DNA of 64,000 bases from Lepidurus packardi. Taxonomy: Eukaryota; Arthropoda; Branchiopoda; Notostraca; Triopsidae. Position numbers and translations under genes: made by a program. The stretch covers positions 13,268,001 to 13,332,000 of the forward strand of contig JAKZAN010000005.1 in assembly GCA_023053545.1 (NCBI GenBank), in the 5' to 3' direction. Below, in pieces: positions 35,901 to 50,900 of the stretch; positions within the stretch are counted from its first letter, which is position 1; each line of letters opens with the position of its first letter. The notes under the pieces are model-generated. The model was not told the origin of the DNA. It ran no database searches and worked only from the letters and a program-made list of their open reading frames with translations.

Positions 35901-38900
35901 GACAAATTCTGTCAGACTGAAATACTAACATTTCTTTGAAAAGCTGCCATATTTCTGCCTTTCAAAAAAAGAAGTAAAGAAGTCCTTTTCGTGAGACATT
36001 TGTAGGAAGTTAAGCTATGGTTTTAATTGAACTCTGACGTTTTCAGGAATTGTAGTTAGGATTTAGTGCTCTAATAGCCCAGAATTCCCAGTATTACTGC
36101 TAGCACGGCAATAATGTTACCAGTATGTTTCGCTGCTGGCTACTGGGAGATAACACAGGCTATTGAGCTTCATTAGCTGCAGGTTCTTTAACCTGCTGGT
36201 TCCTTTTATTTCCAACCCCTCCCTTTCAAACAGAACACTCCTTTAATAATAAATGTCTGCTTTCTCTTTTAGGGTCTGCAGAAATAGTATCATACTATCT
36301 TTAGTGGGGAGAAAAAAACAGCCCATGAAAGACCAATACTGTTAGCCAAATGGCGCGAGTTTATGACGCGGTGCAAACGTGACGTCGTTAACGGTCTTTT
36401 TGTCGTATCAGAGGTCTTTGCAGATTGCAGTAATCATAGCATTTTCAGAAATATAGAAACATGCCCTGGTATAAGTCACGCTAAAAGCAAAAGTTGGCTT
36501 AGTTTGGGGTATGGTTCTTATGACTACTTGATGCGGGCACGGCAAGCGGAAGCAAGGGGAAAACTTACAGGCAATATATATATGTTTAATGGCTGCAGTC
36601 ATGTAGCTGCCTTAACAACCCACATTGCTTCATTTTCCAGGTTATCATCTTTTCAGAAGGGGCTAAATTATGTAAAGACCTTCTCTTCCTCTCCATCCCT
36701 CTCTCTGTCTCTCCGTCTTCAAAAGAAAGTTGGTAAGCCTCGAGTTTTAGTAATAATTCTTCCAACATTGCTGTAGCCAATTGCAGCAATTAACAGCAGA
36801 TAGTTGTTCATGCCCCAGACTTTGCATAGGTCGAGCTTTTAAGTGTTAAGCAAACTTGGGAGTCTCTGTCTCCACCGCGGTTCGCTTTGGAATGTAATTT
36901 CTGTCGGAATTCTGCGGAATCGGAGCGCCGCAATACAATTCGCATGCTGCCTACTCAAGAATCTCTCCTCTCATAACAAATTACCATACCATTTACAACG
37001 AACTTATTCCTTTTACGTAGACTGTGAGCTCCAAACTATCCTAGCCCCTTTGGTTGAGCAAGAATAAAACTGAAATATTTCTGTTAGCGAAGAGCGCCCA
37101 GAAATATTACGGCCAACCTAAAAAAGCAGGATTAGCCAAGTCAAAGCAATTCCGTTATTACTTATGCTAATGAATGCAACCACCCTCTTAAAAAAAGAAA
37201 CACAAAAAACAGACCGTCTACAACAGCTTTCTCGATTTCCAGCCTTGGAAGAAATAAAGAAATATGTATATATCTTCTGACTGAATCCAGCGGAGCAAAT
37301 GGAGAGCGACAGGCTGCCAGAGGAAAAAAAGGAAAGAGATTAGCCGGAAAACAAGCTTTCCACGCACCCGGACGTAAGCACCTATTAGACTTGTCAGTAC
37401 TTTGGGAAGACAGAAATATGACTGCAGTAATGTTGCCAGACACGCTATAATTCAAGATACATAACTTTTGGCGTTGGGAGAAAAAAAGGGAATTTAAATA
37501 GACGGTGAAGCTAGGAGACTCACGGTTTTGTACTATCAATGGGATTACGCCACATTTCTGCACGAATCACGCGGAGGGGATCGACGATTCTTATGCAACT
37601 AAAATTAATTTATCGGTACTTGTGTGACAAGACGGGAAAACATACAGAGTCAAGACTTAAGCTACAGCGTTTGGCTTGCTGCTCCAGTTGCCGATAAAAA
37701 TGGTGCAAGTCCGAATCGAATCGGGAAGCATGACAAAAATCGTTTGCCACGCTTCACTGACTTTCACATTTTCGACAACCCGCAGAAATTGGGTTGGGGG
37801 AAAGCATGAAGCATCCTGTCATACTACACCGCCTTGCTTTGCATTTATTTACCGTTCCCACCCGTCGCCTGCCTCTCAAGCTAGGAAGAAGTAGGAAAAA
37901 GTTGGTACTGGCAGCATTACTGCTTATTCTTCACGGCGCCGAATTTATGAGATCACTCGAACAAGTCCTTGCATTTCAATAAAAATTTTTCTTATTATAA
38001 AGAAGCCTCTTTGCGAGTTGCCGCACAAGAAAAGGAAGGAAAGTCAGAAACGATTTTGGCCTGGCTGCAGATCTTATGCAGTAATATTTTTTTCCCGTCA
38101 ATTCCCTTTCCGAAACCAGAGACTTTGGTTGGGATATTCCAATAGGGCGCGTCCTAAAAGATAGCTCAATGAAAAATAAAAGATAATCGTGTGAAACTTT
38201 TCCCCAGATATACGATCAGTAAGTAGACATGATTCGCAGTAATATTTCTTCTCCGATATATTTTCTGGATCTAGTACGTGCAAAAATAAATTTAAAAAAT
38301 GGAAAGATTGTAGAACCCATCAAATATTACTGCAATCATAATAGTAGGGAAGTTTCATTTCCGCAGCAAGAAGTGCTGACAGTTATATTTCTCCAGCAAT
38401 ATTATTACCCAAATAATATTCGCTAAACATGGGAAATAAAAGAAACTTCATAGGATCAGTTGAAAGGAATATTTCTGAAGTAATACTTCGAACGCGAATC
38501 TTTTGGTTCAGGTTTTAATTCCCCTAGAGATCTGAAACAGCGAAAGAATGCCAAAGACTGTGCGAACTTTCGGCGAGAAGTAATATTACTGGGAACATCT
38601 TGTAGGAATAGGGTTCTAGAGGGCAGTGTTGGGATAACAAGCTTCCTGAGGCCAAAGCCACTGATTCGATCCGGGAGGTTTTGAGGTCAGGTAGTAAAAG
38701 GGAGGAAAAAGTGGACCCCAAAAGGCGACCTCCTGTAGCTGGGGCTTCTTTTTTATTCTTTTCGTACCCTCCAGCTTTCTTATTACCAAACTGCAGCACG
38801 TTGGCAGTTCGCGCACTGGCTGCCGGGGCCTTGGTGTCCCAAAACAAAAATAAGAAAAGAAACCGAGACTCGTCCGCTCTCGGGAGGATTTCTGGGTAAT

Positions 38901-41900
38901 TGAATTAACCCACGAGACGAAAAACGAAACCCCAAACAGGTCCTCGTTGCAAAAAAAGGGAAAGAAAAGGAAGAAATACATTATCAGGAAGGGTGGCTAC
39001 CGCCCGCAAGCCCTGTGTAGCATAACATTACTGCAGATATATGACGAGCATTGAGAAAAGCATCCTGACTTAAGGAATGGGTTGCTGAAAGAAACAAAGA
39101 GATGGAAAAAACGAAGAAGAGCTCGTTTTGTTCTTTGCAGCGAAGCCATCCGGTATGTTTAAAATTTCTGCAGAAATAATCAGCGAATAAAGCCGCGCGC
39201 GTGCAGGGGCATTAAAATCCGGGGGAAATTGGCTTTTCAGCGTCGGCAAATCCTGTTCTTGTTTATCTGACCGACAGCAGACGTTGAAATTCCTGCTCCT
39301 GCTGCCTGCAGATATTGGCAGAAATAACTCAAGCTGAGTTATTGAGCTCCAATGCAAATTGTCTTCCTTGCCCATGTTAATTGGCAACCATCTCAACGGG
39401 CGGGTTGAATTCATAAAACTTACGCCTCGACCAGGCTGAGGGTGGTTGTTATTGCTCCACAACTGCCGCTACCAGCAGAACCAGCAGCAAACATTACTGC
39501 CACCGAAATTTTACCCACAATATTGGAACCATCAACGTTTGCTCAAGACCCATTCATGTCCAGTTATCGCTGTCCGGACATCCCTTCTCCCTTCGTTTTG
39601 CTCGCCGAGGAAGTGCGACGAGAATTTCTGCAGAAATATTGGAACAGTTGGTGGCGTTGTAAACCCGAGCGATGGCTTTTGATTTGGGGAGCTTTTCCCA
39701 GAAAAGACTTGAGGTTTTGGAACCTATTGTAGTCTTTGGCTTGTGCGTTCCGTTCCTGTTTTCTCTTTTGTATCTTGCCTGTCGTCGTCATTGTTTGCCA
39801 GTAACAATGGGGTTCTTTCTGCAGAAATATAACTGCATAGCAAAAGCGGTTCTTTTTCCTAGATACCTGTCATGTCAAGGAGAAAACAAGCTTTCTTAAA
39901 AGGGATCTTTTTTCTCTTTCCCCTCGAATACAAGTAAACAAGGATGACTGCGACTGAGACAGTAATGTCTGCGCTGCAACCCCGTGGCAGCAATAATCTC
40001 TCTTTCCCCTTTCTCAAGCTAAAATGCGAAAGAAAAAAAGGGAGAAAGAAACTGCTGTAAGTACTGTGGGTTGGCCGGGAGTAGTAAATATTGCTTCTAG
40101 CAAAATCGCAACCCAGAAGGTATAAAAAAGACGTGCTTAGTTTTGCAGGAATATTTCTGCTGTTGCCAATAAAATATGGCTGACGTTATTTGGGCCATAA
40201 ATACTCGATGTTTCGCGAAGAAGGCACTCTCATTTTTTCACTGACCAGAACTGGACCAGAATCTCCCGTAAATTATTTGCCAATACCGCTGCAGTAATAA
40301 AACAGCCTGGGATTTTTCGTAAGGCCAACACGAAACTTTAAGATTTGCAAATCAGCCCTATCTTTTCGGCTTTAAGCCAATCCCGAAGATATAATCCTGT
40401 ATTTCTTCCCACAGTATTATCGGCTTTCTTCAAACGACCAGTCTCAAAAGGAACACTGCTCGAAAATGAGGTCCTATTACGTATAACTATCTAGGTTCCT
40501 CGACACTTGCGTCTAATATAACGCCGGAGGAGGGTACAAAAAGAAATACTGTCTGTTTATCCTCCTCGCAGCCACGTATTGCTGCCTCCAGCAATTCTGT
40601 TCGGCTAAGCTTAGGCCTAAAAAGGAATCCTACTTTCCAAGTCCATTCCGTTCCCTTCTCGAGGCAGGCCGTTACCAAAGACCCAAACGAGCTTGGCTGT
40701 ACAAGTAATACAATTTCTGCCAGCAAACAGAAATACGCAGTAATGGTGCTGACGATCCCGGCTAAAAAAAGTCCAGCATACGTAATCGAAAAACCTTCTG
40801 GGCCAGACCACTACTTTTAAACGACCACATGGGGATTCAAACCATCTTATACCTTGAATCATCAAGATCAGAGTACCAGCAAAAGTACCAGCAAAGTTCT
40901 CGTTGAAGAAAGCTCCTGGAGAACAAAAGAGAGACAGAGAGCAAAAAGGAAAGAAAAGAGGCCAGAAAAAGTCCCTTGAAAATCTTGCTGTGCTTACGTT
41001 CACCGACTTTCTTTCACTTCCCTCCCACCACCCCCTCCTTTCTAACTCCCTCGTTCACGGCTTTTTGACCTGAATATTATCCTCGGAAGCCAAAAGGGAT
41101 GACACAATGATCAAAGACACAGAAAACAACAGGCTTCACGATAGCCCGCCCAACTGAATACAAAAGGCAGCACCTCCCATCCTTTCTGACTTGAATAGCT
41201 AATCAGTTTCAGACACCACCCTCACCCCCGCCCCCTGCAACAATACATAAATCCCCAGAACTGCTGCGCTTTTGTGCCTTAGATAATCTCGCGGCTTCCG
41301 TTCCAAATCTCTCTCCCTAAACAGATTCAAGTCCGCGTTTAATGCTGCAGAAATACGTTTGATCTCTCAAAATCCTACCCCAGAACACAGTTCCTTAAAA
41401 AGCTAAAAACCCTTGAGAAATAAAGATAGCGCTCGTTTCAGGCAGCTCTATCGGCAAAAAGGTTGCTCTTATTTTTTACTTGGAAAAGCACAGTACTGAT
41501 ACGGTGCCAGTACAAAGCTCGCAATATTGCTATGATTTTAGGCACGTGCATAAGATACATTCCGGTATAAATTCAACACAAATTCACGAAGAAATGTAAG
41601 ATATACTCGGAAGAAATAAGATATACTCGGAAGAAATAAGATAACAGAAAGAAATTACGCGACAATTTAAAAAAAAAATTCGCAAAAAAATCCCGAAGAT
41701 AAACTACATTTCGCAGATGCAAACGTGAAGCAGTTTCAAGAAACTTCTTCAAGAAATTTTTAGATATTCAAAAATTCTTCAAAAGCTACTGAAAAAATTC
41801 CTGAAAATTGGGGACGACATGTGACACGGACTCACCCCAAACTAGGAGGAGGAATAGCATTAGAAGATCTAATACAGAAATTTAGAGTTGTTACGCAGAA

Positions 41901-44900
41901 ACGTTAGAAGCGTTTGTCATAAGTTTTGAAGAAGACACTAGCTTAACAACGTAATTGGAGTCCCTTTTGCATATCAAGCATGTACACTTTTTGTACATTT
42001 GCAATTTAGTTTCGTATTTCTGGCAGAAATAGGAACTAAAGCTAGTATCCATTTCGCCTAACAGTTTCTTTAAACGTTCTGAAAAAGAAAACTCGAGTCT
42101 CGATCAGGAACTCGGAGAAATGTCACCATGTCATGGGGTATACAGAAGGGAATAAAAGGTAAGTAATAAAAAAATTAGCATAATCCAATTCCTGATCTTC
42201 GAATGTGACCTGGAGACAACATTTCCCGCTACCCTGCCTGCCGGAATAAGGAAGGAGATCTTGATTAATTTCATTGTAAACTGTACCTCTTCCGCCCAAC
42301 TCCCTGAACAACCCACTCATCGCTAGCTCCATAAAGAAAAAAATGTTGCTGTCTGACTCGCTTGCTGAACATTTCTAGCCAATGACTCAATGTCGCGCCC
42401 TCCCACACTTGAACAAAAGATCCACGTATGTGTTACTAATGACTTTCTACTTTTAATCAAACAACTTCCTCATTCCTTACTTTTTACCATTTGCACAACA
42501 TTGAAAGTCACAGATCAGCCTTATTATGCCCTATTTCTGCGTATTTCTGCCTACTTTTAGTAATAATCCTCTTAAAACCCCGTATTCCACTTCGACGCTC
42601 TACTCCTTTTTCTTACCTTTTCTGGTTTAGGAAGTAGACCAAAGGATTCGTGTACCCGACAGAAGGACGCCGGGCCCCGACAGAAGGACGCCAGTTCCAT
42701 AATCTTTGAAGGAACCAATAGAATTTCGCGTTCAAAAAGTCTCTGCTCATTGGATAAGCGCCAACGAAATTAGAATGGTCTTAAGCCGTATTAGCACTCC
42801 GGACCCCGTCAGAAGGACGCGTAACCTAACCTTGTGACGTACTTTGTCTTCTGCCGGGGCCCGGCGTCCATGTGTCGGGTTGTCTATTACCCGCCTCTTG
42901 GGTGCTTAATGTACTGCCCTTTTTCCACTATATTTCTAGTCAAATTTTCCCTTCTATAGCTGTCTTTTCTACCGCATTTCTTCCTGGCATCCTCAATAGG
43001 TAAAAATTCAATTTCAAAGGTATTATCCCCAAAGCTCGTAAGGGAAAACGTCATAGGGTGACGGGGTGGTCGAAATAAGTTAGGGTAGGGTAAAAAAAAA
43101 AAATACTCGGCCTACCTCAGAAAGCAATTGAGTTGTCAACACGAAGAAGAACGACGCTTTTACGTTCCGCCAAGCTTTCCTCGCACACACACTACACAAC
43201 AGCCCTTGCAGTTTTTCTCTCTTTCTCTGCGTCTATAGTTCATTTCTTCCAATTAAGGGGTATATAAAACGCTCTTAGGCCTCCAGGCTAAACTATTATT
43301 CCGGCCTGTATATTCGAGTCCCAAAAAAGTTCCTTAACCCGGCCGAAACTAGATCACTTAAAACAATTTCTGTCGCCCGAAGCACTACACAGGAATCTCT
43401 TGCCAAGAAAAGTTTCTTCATAAACCCAACAAAAACAAGAGCACGAATTTCTGTCAGCTTTATAGGGCACTCTTACCCATCTTTTCCTTGCCTGGCTAAA
43501 CCACTCTCCCTTTGAACATATTACTGCAAATCTGTCTCCATCACTAACGTCGTTATTTCTACGCAAAAAGAAACGCGAACAGATTTCTTACCCTTTATTT
43601 TTTCCCGAGTCCTCGAAAGGAAAACTACGGAATGATCGCCATCAGCAATTAATGCTTCCACGCCAAACAACGGCCAATAAATCTCGGCTAACTTCCCACA
43701 CCCCTTTTATCCCTCCTTTCAACCCTCTACCTCACCCTTCCCAGAAAAAAAGGAAAAAAGGGAAGAAAAGAACCGCCCTGGGTTAGTAATGCCAATGTTC
43801 TCGCTGTCAGGGTTTAGAATACCCTTACCCCAAAGGGAGTGGTGAATGTACAAAAAGGGAGGGTGAGGGTAAAAAGGGAGGATTTAAGATCGCCCTACAG
43901 TAACTTAGAGTTGGAGATTAGCTTGTCGCTGTATAGACCCCCGCCGTCTCGCCACTGACCGGACAAGTTCGAACATTTCAATCCTCCTTACCCCCCGTTA
44001 CCAGTCCATACCCCCTCCTCACCCCCAGCAGAGTGACTACTGGACAGTGGAAGATTGTGAGCACAGATCTCACGTGGTGAAGACAAACGGACTATAAAAT
44101 CGACAGGGGGGAATTGGAGCGGGGAGTCCAAGTCCAAGTCCCAGGAGAGGTTAGCCACTCCTCCAAAGCGTCCTTTTACCCACATGATAAAATATTACTG
44201 CCAGTTCTGTTGCTAACAAGTTAGCTTTTCCTGCTGAAAACGCGGCCTGGCATCTATTAAAGAGAATTCCCGGGAAATTATGGTAGTTAACACTCGTTTT
44301 ACTCGAGTTTATTCATTCAAGAAAGCAGAAATATTAAGGGCTGTAAAGAAATATGAAGAATTCTGAAGAAATAAGAAGACACTAGTCAGAAATAATGGGT
44401 TTGAGTACACTGAGTCGAAATCTGGCACACTTTAAGTGCCAGATTTCGATTCTAAGAGACTCAAATTGAGACTCTTTAAGCGATCGGAACGATCCTGAGC
44501 ACTATTTCTGCTTCCCGATAGAGTCGATTCGCGGAAATTCTTTTCCACTGCAAACAACCCGAAATGCTACGAAACGTTTCAGCCGATTCCATCAACTACC
44601 TTAAACAAGCCAAAAAAAGTCCCCTCAAGTGGTCTGCCCTACTGGCCGATCCCTTAACTGCCGCTCAAAGGGACAAGCAACAGAAGAAGAAACAGCATAG
44701 AAAAAATGGGAAAGAAATAGCCAAGCAGCAATTTGATTTGCTGCGTCAAAGTTAAAAGCACCGCGTCGCAGTGGCTGTCTTTAGGGGGCCTCAACTGCAA
44801 TCACGTTTGGGCCCAAAGGGGAGAAGCTGTACCAGCGAAAGAGTGAGCCCGAAAGAAATCTCAATGACTACAAAAAGCTGCAGATGAGAAGGATCGCTTT

Positions 44901-47900
44901 AGAACCCAAATTTCTTCCACCGCTTTCATTTCTCCCGATCTCTTTCCTTTTTTAAAAATTCTTAAAAAATGCGGTAAAAAAAGGAACAACGAATCGGTGA
45001 AAGAGACGTATGAAAATGTTCTAAATCCCTAGTAAAATGGGGCGACTGAAAATAGAAATTCCCACACTAATGCCCATCCGTCACGCAGACACACAAAAGA
45101 GAGGCACTTCAACGCCCCGGGGAAAAATATGGCCTTCCAAACAGAAACAGAGATATCGTCGCAAGAAAAAGAGAAAAGAGAGGCCATGGAACGAATAACA
45201 ACCTATCCTCATAGAAATAATAGCCATTCGGGTGTGAGTGTGTGTGTGCGACGATTGATAAAGCTGGGAGCAAGCTTCCCTGATCATTTTCATTAAAAGA
45301 CAACCCAAAGTCCTGATCGGCATTAAATATGCCCCTTAAGATGCCTGACGGCCTTCAGATAAGTTCCAAACTTGATCAAAATGAAGGGTGGAAAGTCACA
45401 CATCTCCCAGATTAATCTTATCGGAGATTAAAGAAAAACAAACTAGGGTTTCGTAACCTGCTTATCAATTTCTGCGTTACGATTTGCTGATTCAAGCGAC
45501 GATTTTACCAAATTGTGGAAATGTGTTGGCAGTTTCTCTTGACAGTAATGTTGGTATTAGAGTGCTAGAACTATTACAAGTGTAAAAAGTAACGCTTGTG
45601 TAACCATGAATTGAAAATCTAGGAGACAATGGTGGCCCATTTCTCAGAAATCCGTATAGTAATGTAGGGGGTATTTTTATACAAGAGACGCTAATATGAG
45701 ACATCAATTGGAAATTCGGGAAAATGATGTTGGTCCCGGAAGAACTACATGGATTACTGTAGAAATGACAGCAATAACGATTTATTGTACGGTTCCTAAA
45801 TGACCTAGACCTTAACTGCCCCCTCCTGGGAAGGACCAAGTACGAAGTATTGACTAACACGAAGTATTGTACGCAGGAGCGTGGCGCGTAACTAATGAAT
45901 GCTCCTATGTTTACCATTTCAGTGTTTTTTGTTTCTAATCTAAAGAAAACATGACCGGTCCATGTCATTTGTAAGCCGATACTTAGCGGAAGGAAAATCA
46001 CTAAAATCTTTTTCCTTTGTTGCTTCTTCCCATCCCTGAAGAACTAAGCCAGCAATCTTTGGCATACTTTAATTAGTATTCACCGCAGGCTACAGCATTG
46101 TTTCTCTCGCTGGGTTAACGACCGAGCTCTTCTCGACTTGTAACCACCCCTTTGAGAAGAAATGAATACCCCCGAGAACGAGCGACATCTCCACACAAAG
46201 TCATACCAAGCCCTGACTGCAGCAATTTCGAGGGGAATATTACATCTCCCGGAGAAATTATCTTTCAGCCAAGTTTACTTAACGTCCCAACGTTCTCATT
46301 CAACTCTGTTGGATCCCCCCTTTTAAACCTGCTCACTTGTGTCTACTCCCAACTTGCCCTCAAATGGCTGCAGCAAGTCAAGTCATAACTGCGTATACCT
46401 TAATCATAACTGCGTACTGTACCACCCCTTCAGTTCAGTCTAAAACTTTCCTTCTCAGCTCGTTCACGGTTAAGAATTCTGCATCTAATTCATTAAAGAT
46501 CGCCTTACTTTACTTATTAAAGATCACGCTACTTTATTCATCACCTTTACCCATTACTCTCCCCATTAACTCCCATATCTGCAGAAATAAGGAATATACC
46601 CCAACACACAACACCTCCCAAGCTTTATTAAACCTTTTCGCGGCCTCCGACCCAGGATTATGTACAACGGGGTACAGCGATAATAGAAACTAGGATGAGA
46701 AGAAGGTTAAAAGGGTGAGAAGAGGGTGGAAGGGTGGGAGAGGCAGCTTTTACAAGGAACAAGGCTCAGAAACAGGAGAGTCCCCATATAAAGTTGGAAG
46801 AACGTAAATTTGGCGACCTTGATCCCGTTGGATTGCCTTCAGCGAATTGCTTGGAGGGTAAAAAAGGGTATCCGAGGGTGGAAAGGGGTTGGCAAGCAGG
46901 CTGGCGATAAGCGAAACCGATGTCCTGTTCCCCACTCTTTTATCCCATTCAAAGTGCTTTGCAGGAAAGAGAGAAAAGGAAGGAAAAAGGGATTACAAGG
47001 CCGGAACGGTTGTGTGACTGTAACCAAAGCACCTCATTTACTGCCACGTCTATAAAGTACTGGCTGCTGAAGGCAATACCCGAGTTTTCCAGCTAACGCC
47101 TCCGTCCGGCATCCCTTTAAAAAAGAATTTACACCGGAAAAGAACGGATGTTGCGGAGAAGAAATCAAGGAAAAACATGGTTAACGTCTTCCGAAACGTT
47201 TGGGAAGAGAAAAGAAATTTCTGCGCTGCCGATGGCAATAATAGGGGTAATTTGTCCAGAAATATATACAATTGAGCTCGAATTCCCTTACTTCTCTTAA
47301 TTTCTCTTCATTTCATATCCATAACTTGTCCCTACTGAAAATTTTGTAGAAAATTTCGGCAAGCTATAGCATTATATCTGCAGTAATAGGAATATTACTG
47401 GGACAGACATATGGGAGTAATAAGCTTGTTACTTAAGGCGAAAAAGTCACTGACTTGATAGCATTTTTAACTTACACTACTTTGAATTTCTGCAGTCATT
47501 TTGGCAAGAACTTTGAATATCGACAGTTGGTAACAACCATACACAGAAGGAATATCCGTACTAAATCTTAGTTTGTGACCAAGGGATGGAACAATCTTCC
47601 GAACAAAGATCAGAAGAAGAGTAAAAGTCGGTTTTAAGTGAAGCGGATCCTTCGCGTTGTTTGCAGTAATGTTCAGAAATACGGTTAAAATCCCCAAATG
47701 GTGCCAGCTCTGGTGTGGGTGTCTCCTCGAAAAGAGCAAGATCTAACCAGGACTGACGGGCACCAGAATAACTTGGAGACAGATTTATTTCTTCGGCTCA
47801 GAATGCTTTCCGCGCGCAAATTTCTTTTAGCCTCGAACTAAGATGAAAATCTTCTAAAAGTACCGTCAAGTTTTGCGACAAGGAGTACCCTCTATTAAGC

Positions 47901-50900
47901 TCACGATAGTTAAAGTCCAAATCCAAGCAATTTCATTCGCCAAAATGTTGATGAAATTTCTTCCCAAGCTAAAGAAAGGCGAGCAATTATATAACATCTT
48001 CTTTAAAAAAAAATAAAAAAGAAAGAAACGCCCCTATGAACTTTAAAAGCAGGGAAAAGACTACCCGAAAATGTCAACTTAATTGCTTTCTCTTAAAAGG
48101 ATGGGTTTGAAGTAGGACTGCAGAACTGCAGCAATGCTAAAAATGTCTGTCCAATACGTGCTAAAAAGCATCCAGGAATTTCGTCCTCTCAGAAATTCCA
48201 TCTCACGGAAACTGGACCTTTCAGTTCTTTCTCTAACCATCGCCTTCCTCGAATTAAACCTCCGTCTCTTTCTCTACCCACTCACCCTCAAACAGCTTGG
48301 CAGTAATATGCCAGATGCCATAACACCTCCGTCCAAACCCCAGCAAGCCTTAATCCCCCCCTGTTCCCCAATCTTACATTGTTGTCGAGTCTTCTTTCCC
48401 TCGCTCTCTCACTCTTTCTCTCTCGCTTAACCCTTTTTCCTCCGCTGACTGGAGAAATGTCTTCAGCGTTCGAGAACCCCATTGTTCCCTTAACATGTAT
48501 GCAGTGGTGAACTGCCGGTCCCCAGGCAGGAATGGCACATGAAGGGGGCGAATGGAAAGTTGCTGGGTGTGAACACATGACACAGGGAGATCAATAAACG
48601 GAAAAAGCGGGTTGAGGTGGTTGTTTTGGTTGTATTCTAACGAAGAGACACGGTCATTACTGCATTATTACTGCTCCCTTTTCTCTACCTTCCTTCAACA
48701 CAAGACTCAATTAGGAGCCATAAGGACAGTGATGTTGGTTTTCAGAATGGGGAATCAGGAAGACAATTTGGATACGATCAAAAACTAACGACAGGAACCC
48801 AAAATCAGCATATGCAATGTGGAAATTATTCCTGCAACCTTTATTTCTGACTCACGAATGCATTTTTGGGTAGACTTCAAAGAAATGGTTAAGAAAAAAC
48901 CCAGCTCTGGATTCTATTTGTATAGGTTTCAGGACATTTCCTGATGATCTGTTTGGTCGGAAGAGATTTTCTTCCTATTTCTGCCCCCTTTCGAAGAAGC
49001 AACCGCCCAGAGGGTTAATTCGCCGTCTCTTTAGGGTACAAAAAAGAGGGCGAGCTATAGAAACTACTTGTATGTACACGACAAGGATCTTCTAGTGGTC
49101 AACCTCAGCTTCCTTGGGGTCTCTTAAAGTCAGGAAGGGGCAAAACAGTAATATTTCTGCGACGACCCGACCCGACCCGTAACTGCTTGGTCGCCATATC
49201 GGGGCTCTTAAACGAACCTTGACCGTCAGCAGAATAAATCCCCCCAGTGAATCCTAGGCACTTTAATTCCCCACACGACTACACACTACTGATCTTCCCG
49301 AAAACTCCTATCACCAAGCTAAAGAAGTGGCCCAAACGGGGGACGATTTTCCTTCGTTATTTCTGCGCTTAACAAAGCCTAATCTTTTTTCAAACCATAC
49401 CTGATATAGTGTTGCATAGAAATAGACCACTTTCGGCATAAATTAAAGAAAATTATCATGTTAAAAGGGAGTATTTCTCTCTCCCGTTCTGGAGGCTCAT
49501 TAGAATCCATTCCTATCTTCTATAAGCTGCTGGAAACTTTAGTTGGATCATTTCCACGGTGGCAGCTGAACTAATCAGACAATTACACCGCTCTAAAAAG
49601 CCTCCCCCTAACTTTTGTATACATAGCAGCTTGGCAACAGCGATAATGCTGCTTCAATCTTCCTTCTCTCACTTTCCCCCGTTCTTACTCGCTCTGCTTC
49701 TGCTTTTTTATGAGATTCCGGTACCGATGGCAAACAGACGCGGTAACTGTGGTAGCTGGTTGAGGACATTGATCTTTCCATCTTAATACCCTGAATAACA
49801 CAGGTGTTCCCCTATCTTGCCCCGAGACGCAGACTTTTTTTCTTTCTGATGTCCCATCTTCCTTTAACGCTTTCAGTCACCCACGGAACAATTAGCGTAG
49901 CACGAACGGTAACGACTCTAATAAGATTTGCCCAGTTTTAACGTCCCTCAACTCGGAAGCCGTTAAAGCGTAACACAAACCCCCAAAAAATCAAAAACAA
50001 ATATCATGACTGCCAGACATACACATAAATTCCTACGAATTGCAAAGTAAAGCTTTGTCAACATTTCTGCCAGCTTTTTTGAACTGGCAATTTCCGTTTG
50101 TGCTTGTTATCTCAGTGTTTGTTGGCATCCACCTCCCCCTACCGTTCTCCTAGCAAAGTGCAAACAAAACGGAAAGAAATAAACGAAAAAAAATCGGATC
50201 TATCTTTTCTCCCAGAAATAGAGACAACAGTCTTGCAAGAGAGCGGATGAAAACTCTTTTCTTATTTGCTATATATCTTTCGACTTTTCCATCCTCTTTT
50301 GAACCAGAATAAAAGAAAAGCAGCCCTCGAATCTCGAGAATGTCCTCTTCACACTCGCAGAAATACAAAAAATCTTCCGAAGATTTTGGATTCTTTTTTT
50401 TTAATTGCTGTTTATTTGGTTGCGTTTTCTTTAAAGCAACATAGCAATGCGCACAGAAGTGTAAAAGGATCGATATGTTGATTCCTTACATTTCTTTCTT
50501 TTCAACCCGCCGAAGGCTTTTGTCACACTGAGAAATAAGGGAAGGGGGGGTGTACAGAGACACAAAAAAAAATCCGAAGGGATTCGAGGAGGTCCCTATT
50601 TAACATTCCGAACTCATTTCCGGAAAGGTGTCAGTGCTTTAGGTAAATGACCATCCATCAGAATGTAACCCAAAATTCCCCTCTTCTTCTTTTTTTACTA
50701 TTCAGAAGGAAGAAATTCCTTTGAATGTTGGCGAGCTTGTTTTGGGGGCAGAAATTTCTTTCTCTTTTCCTCAAAAATAAAGAATTTACGCCGCGTTGAA
50801 AGAGAACTTCAAACAGAAAATTCAGAGGCCCAGGTGCCTTTTAAGGACGCGAAAGAATTAGAAAAAAAAATTCCGAAGAAATAAGAGACAGAAGTTTAGG

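Noticed and set aside
36363-36776. 137-codon ATG frame in the giant intron
   Set aside because: Low-complexity Ser/Leu run near the end comes from a CT-rich repeat, and no protein family is recognisable.
45229-45250. Short GT repeat
   Set aside because: Too short and ordinary to be of interest.
45492-46001. 169-codon open frame, minus strand, in the giant intron
   Set aside because: It begins at GTG, not ATG, has no recognisable domain or splice support, and its composition looks like chance translation.
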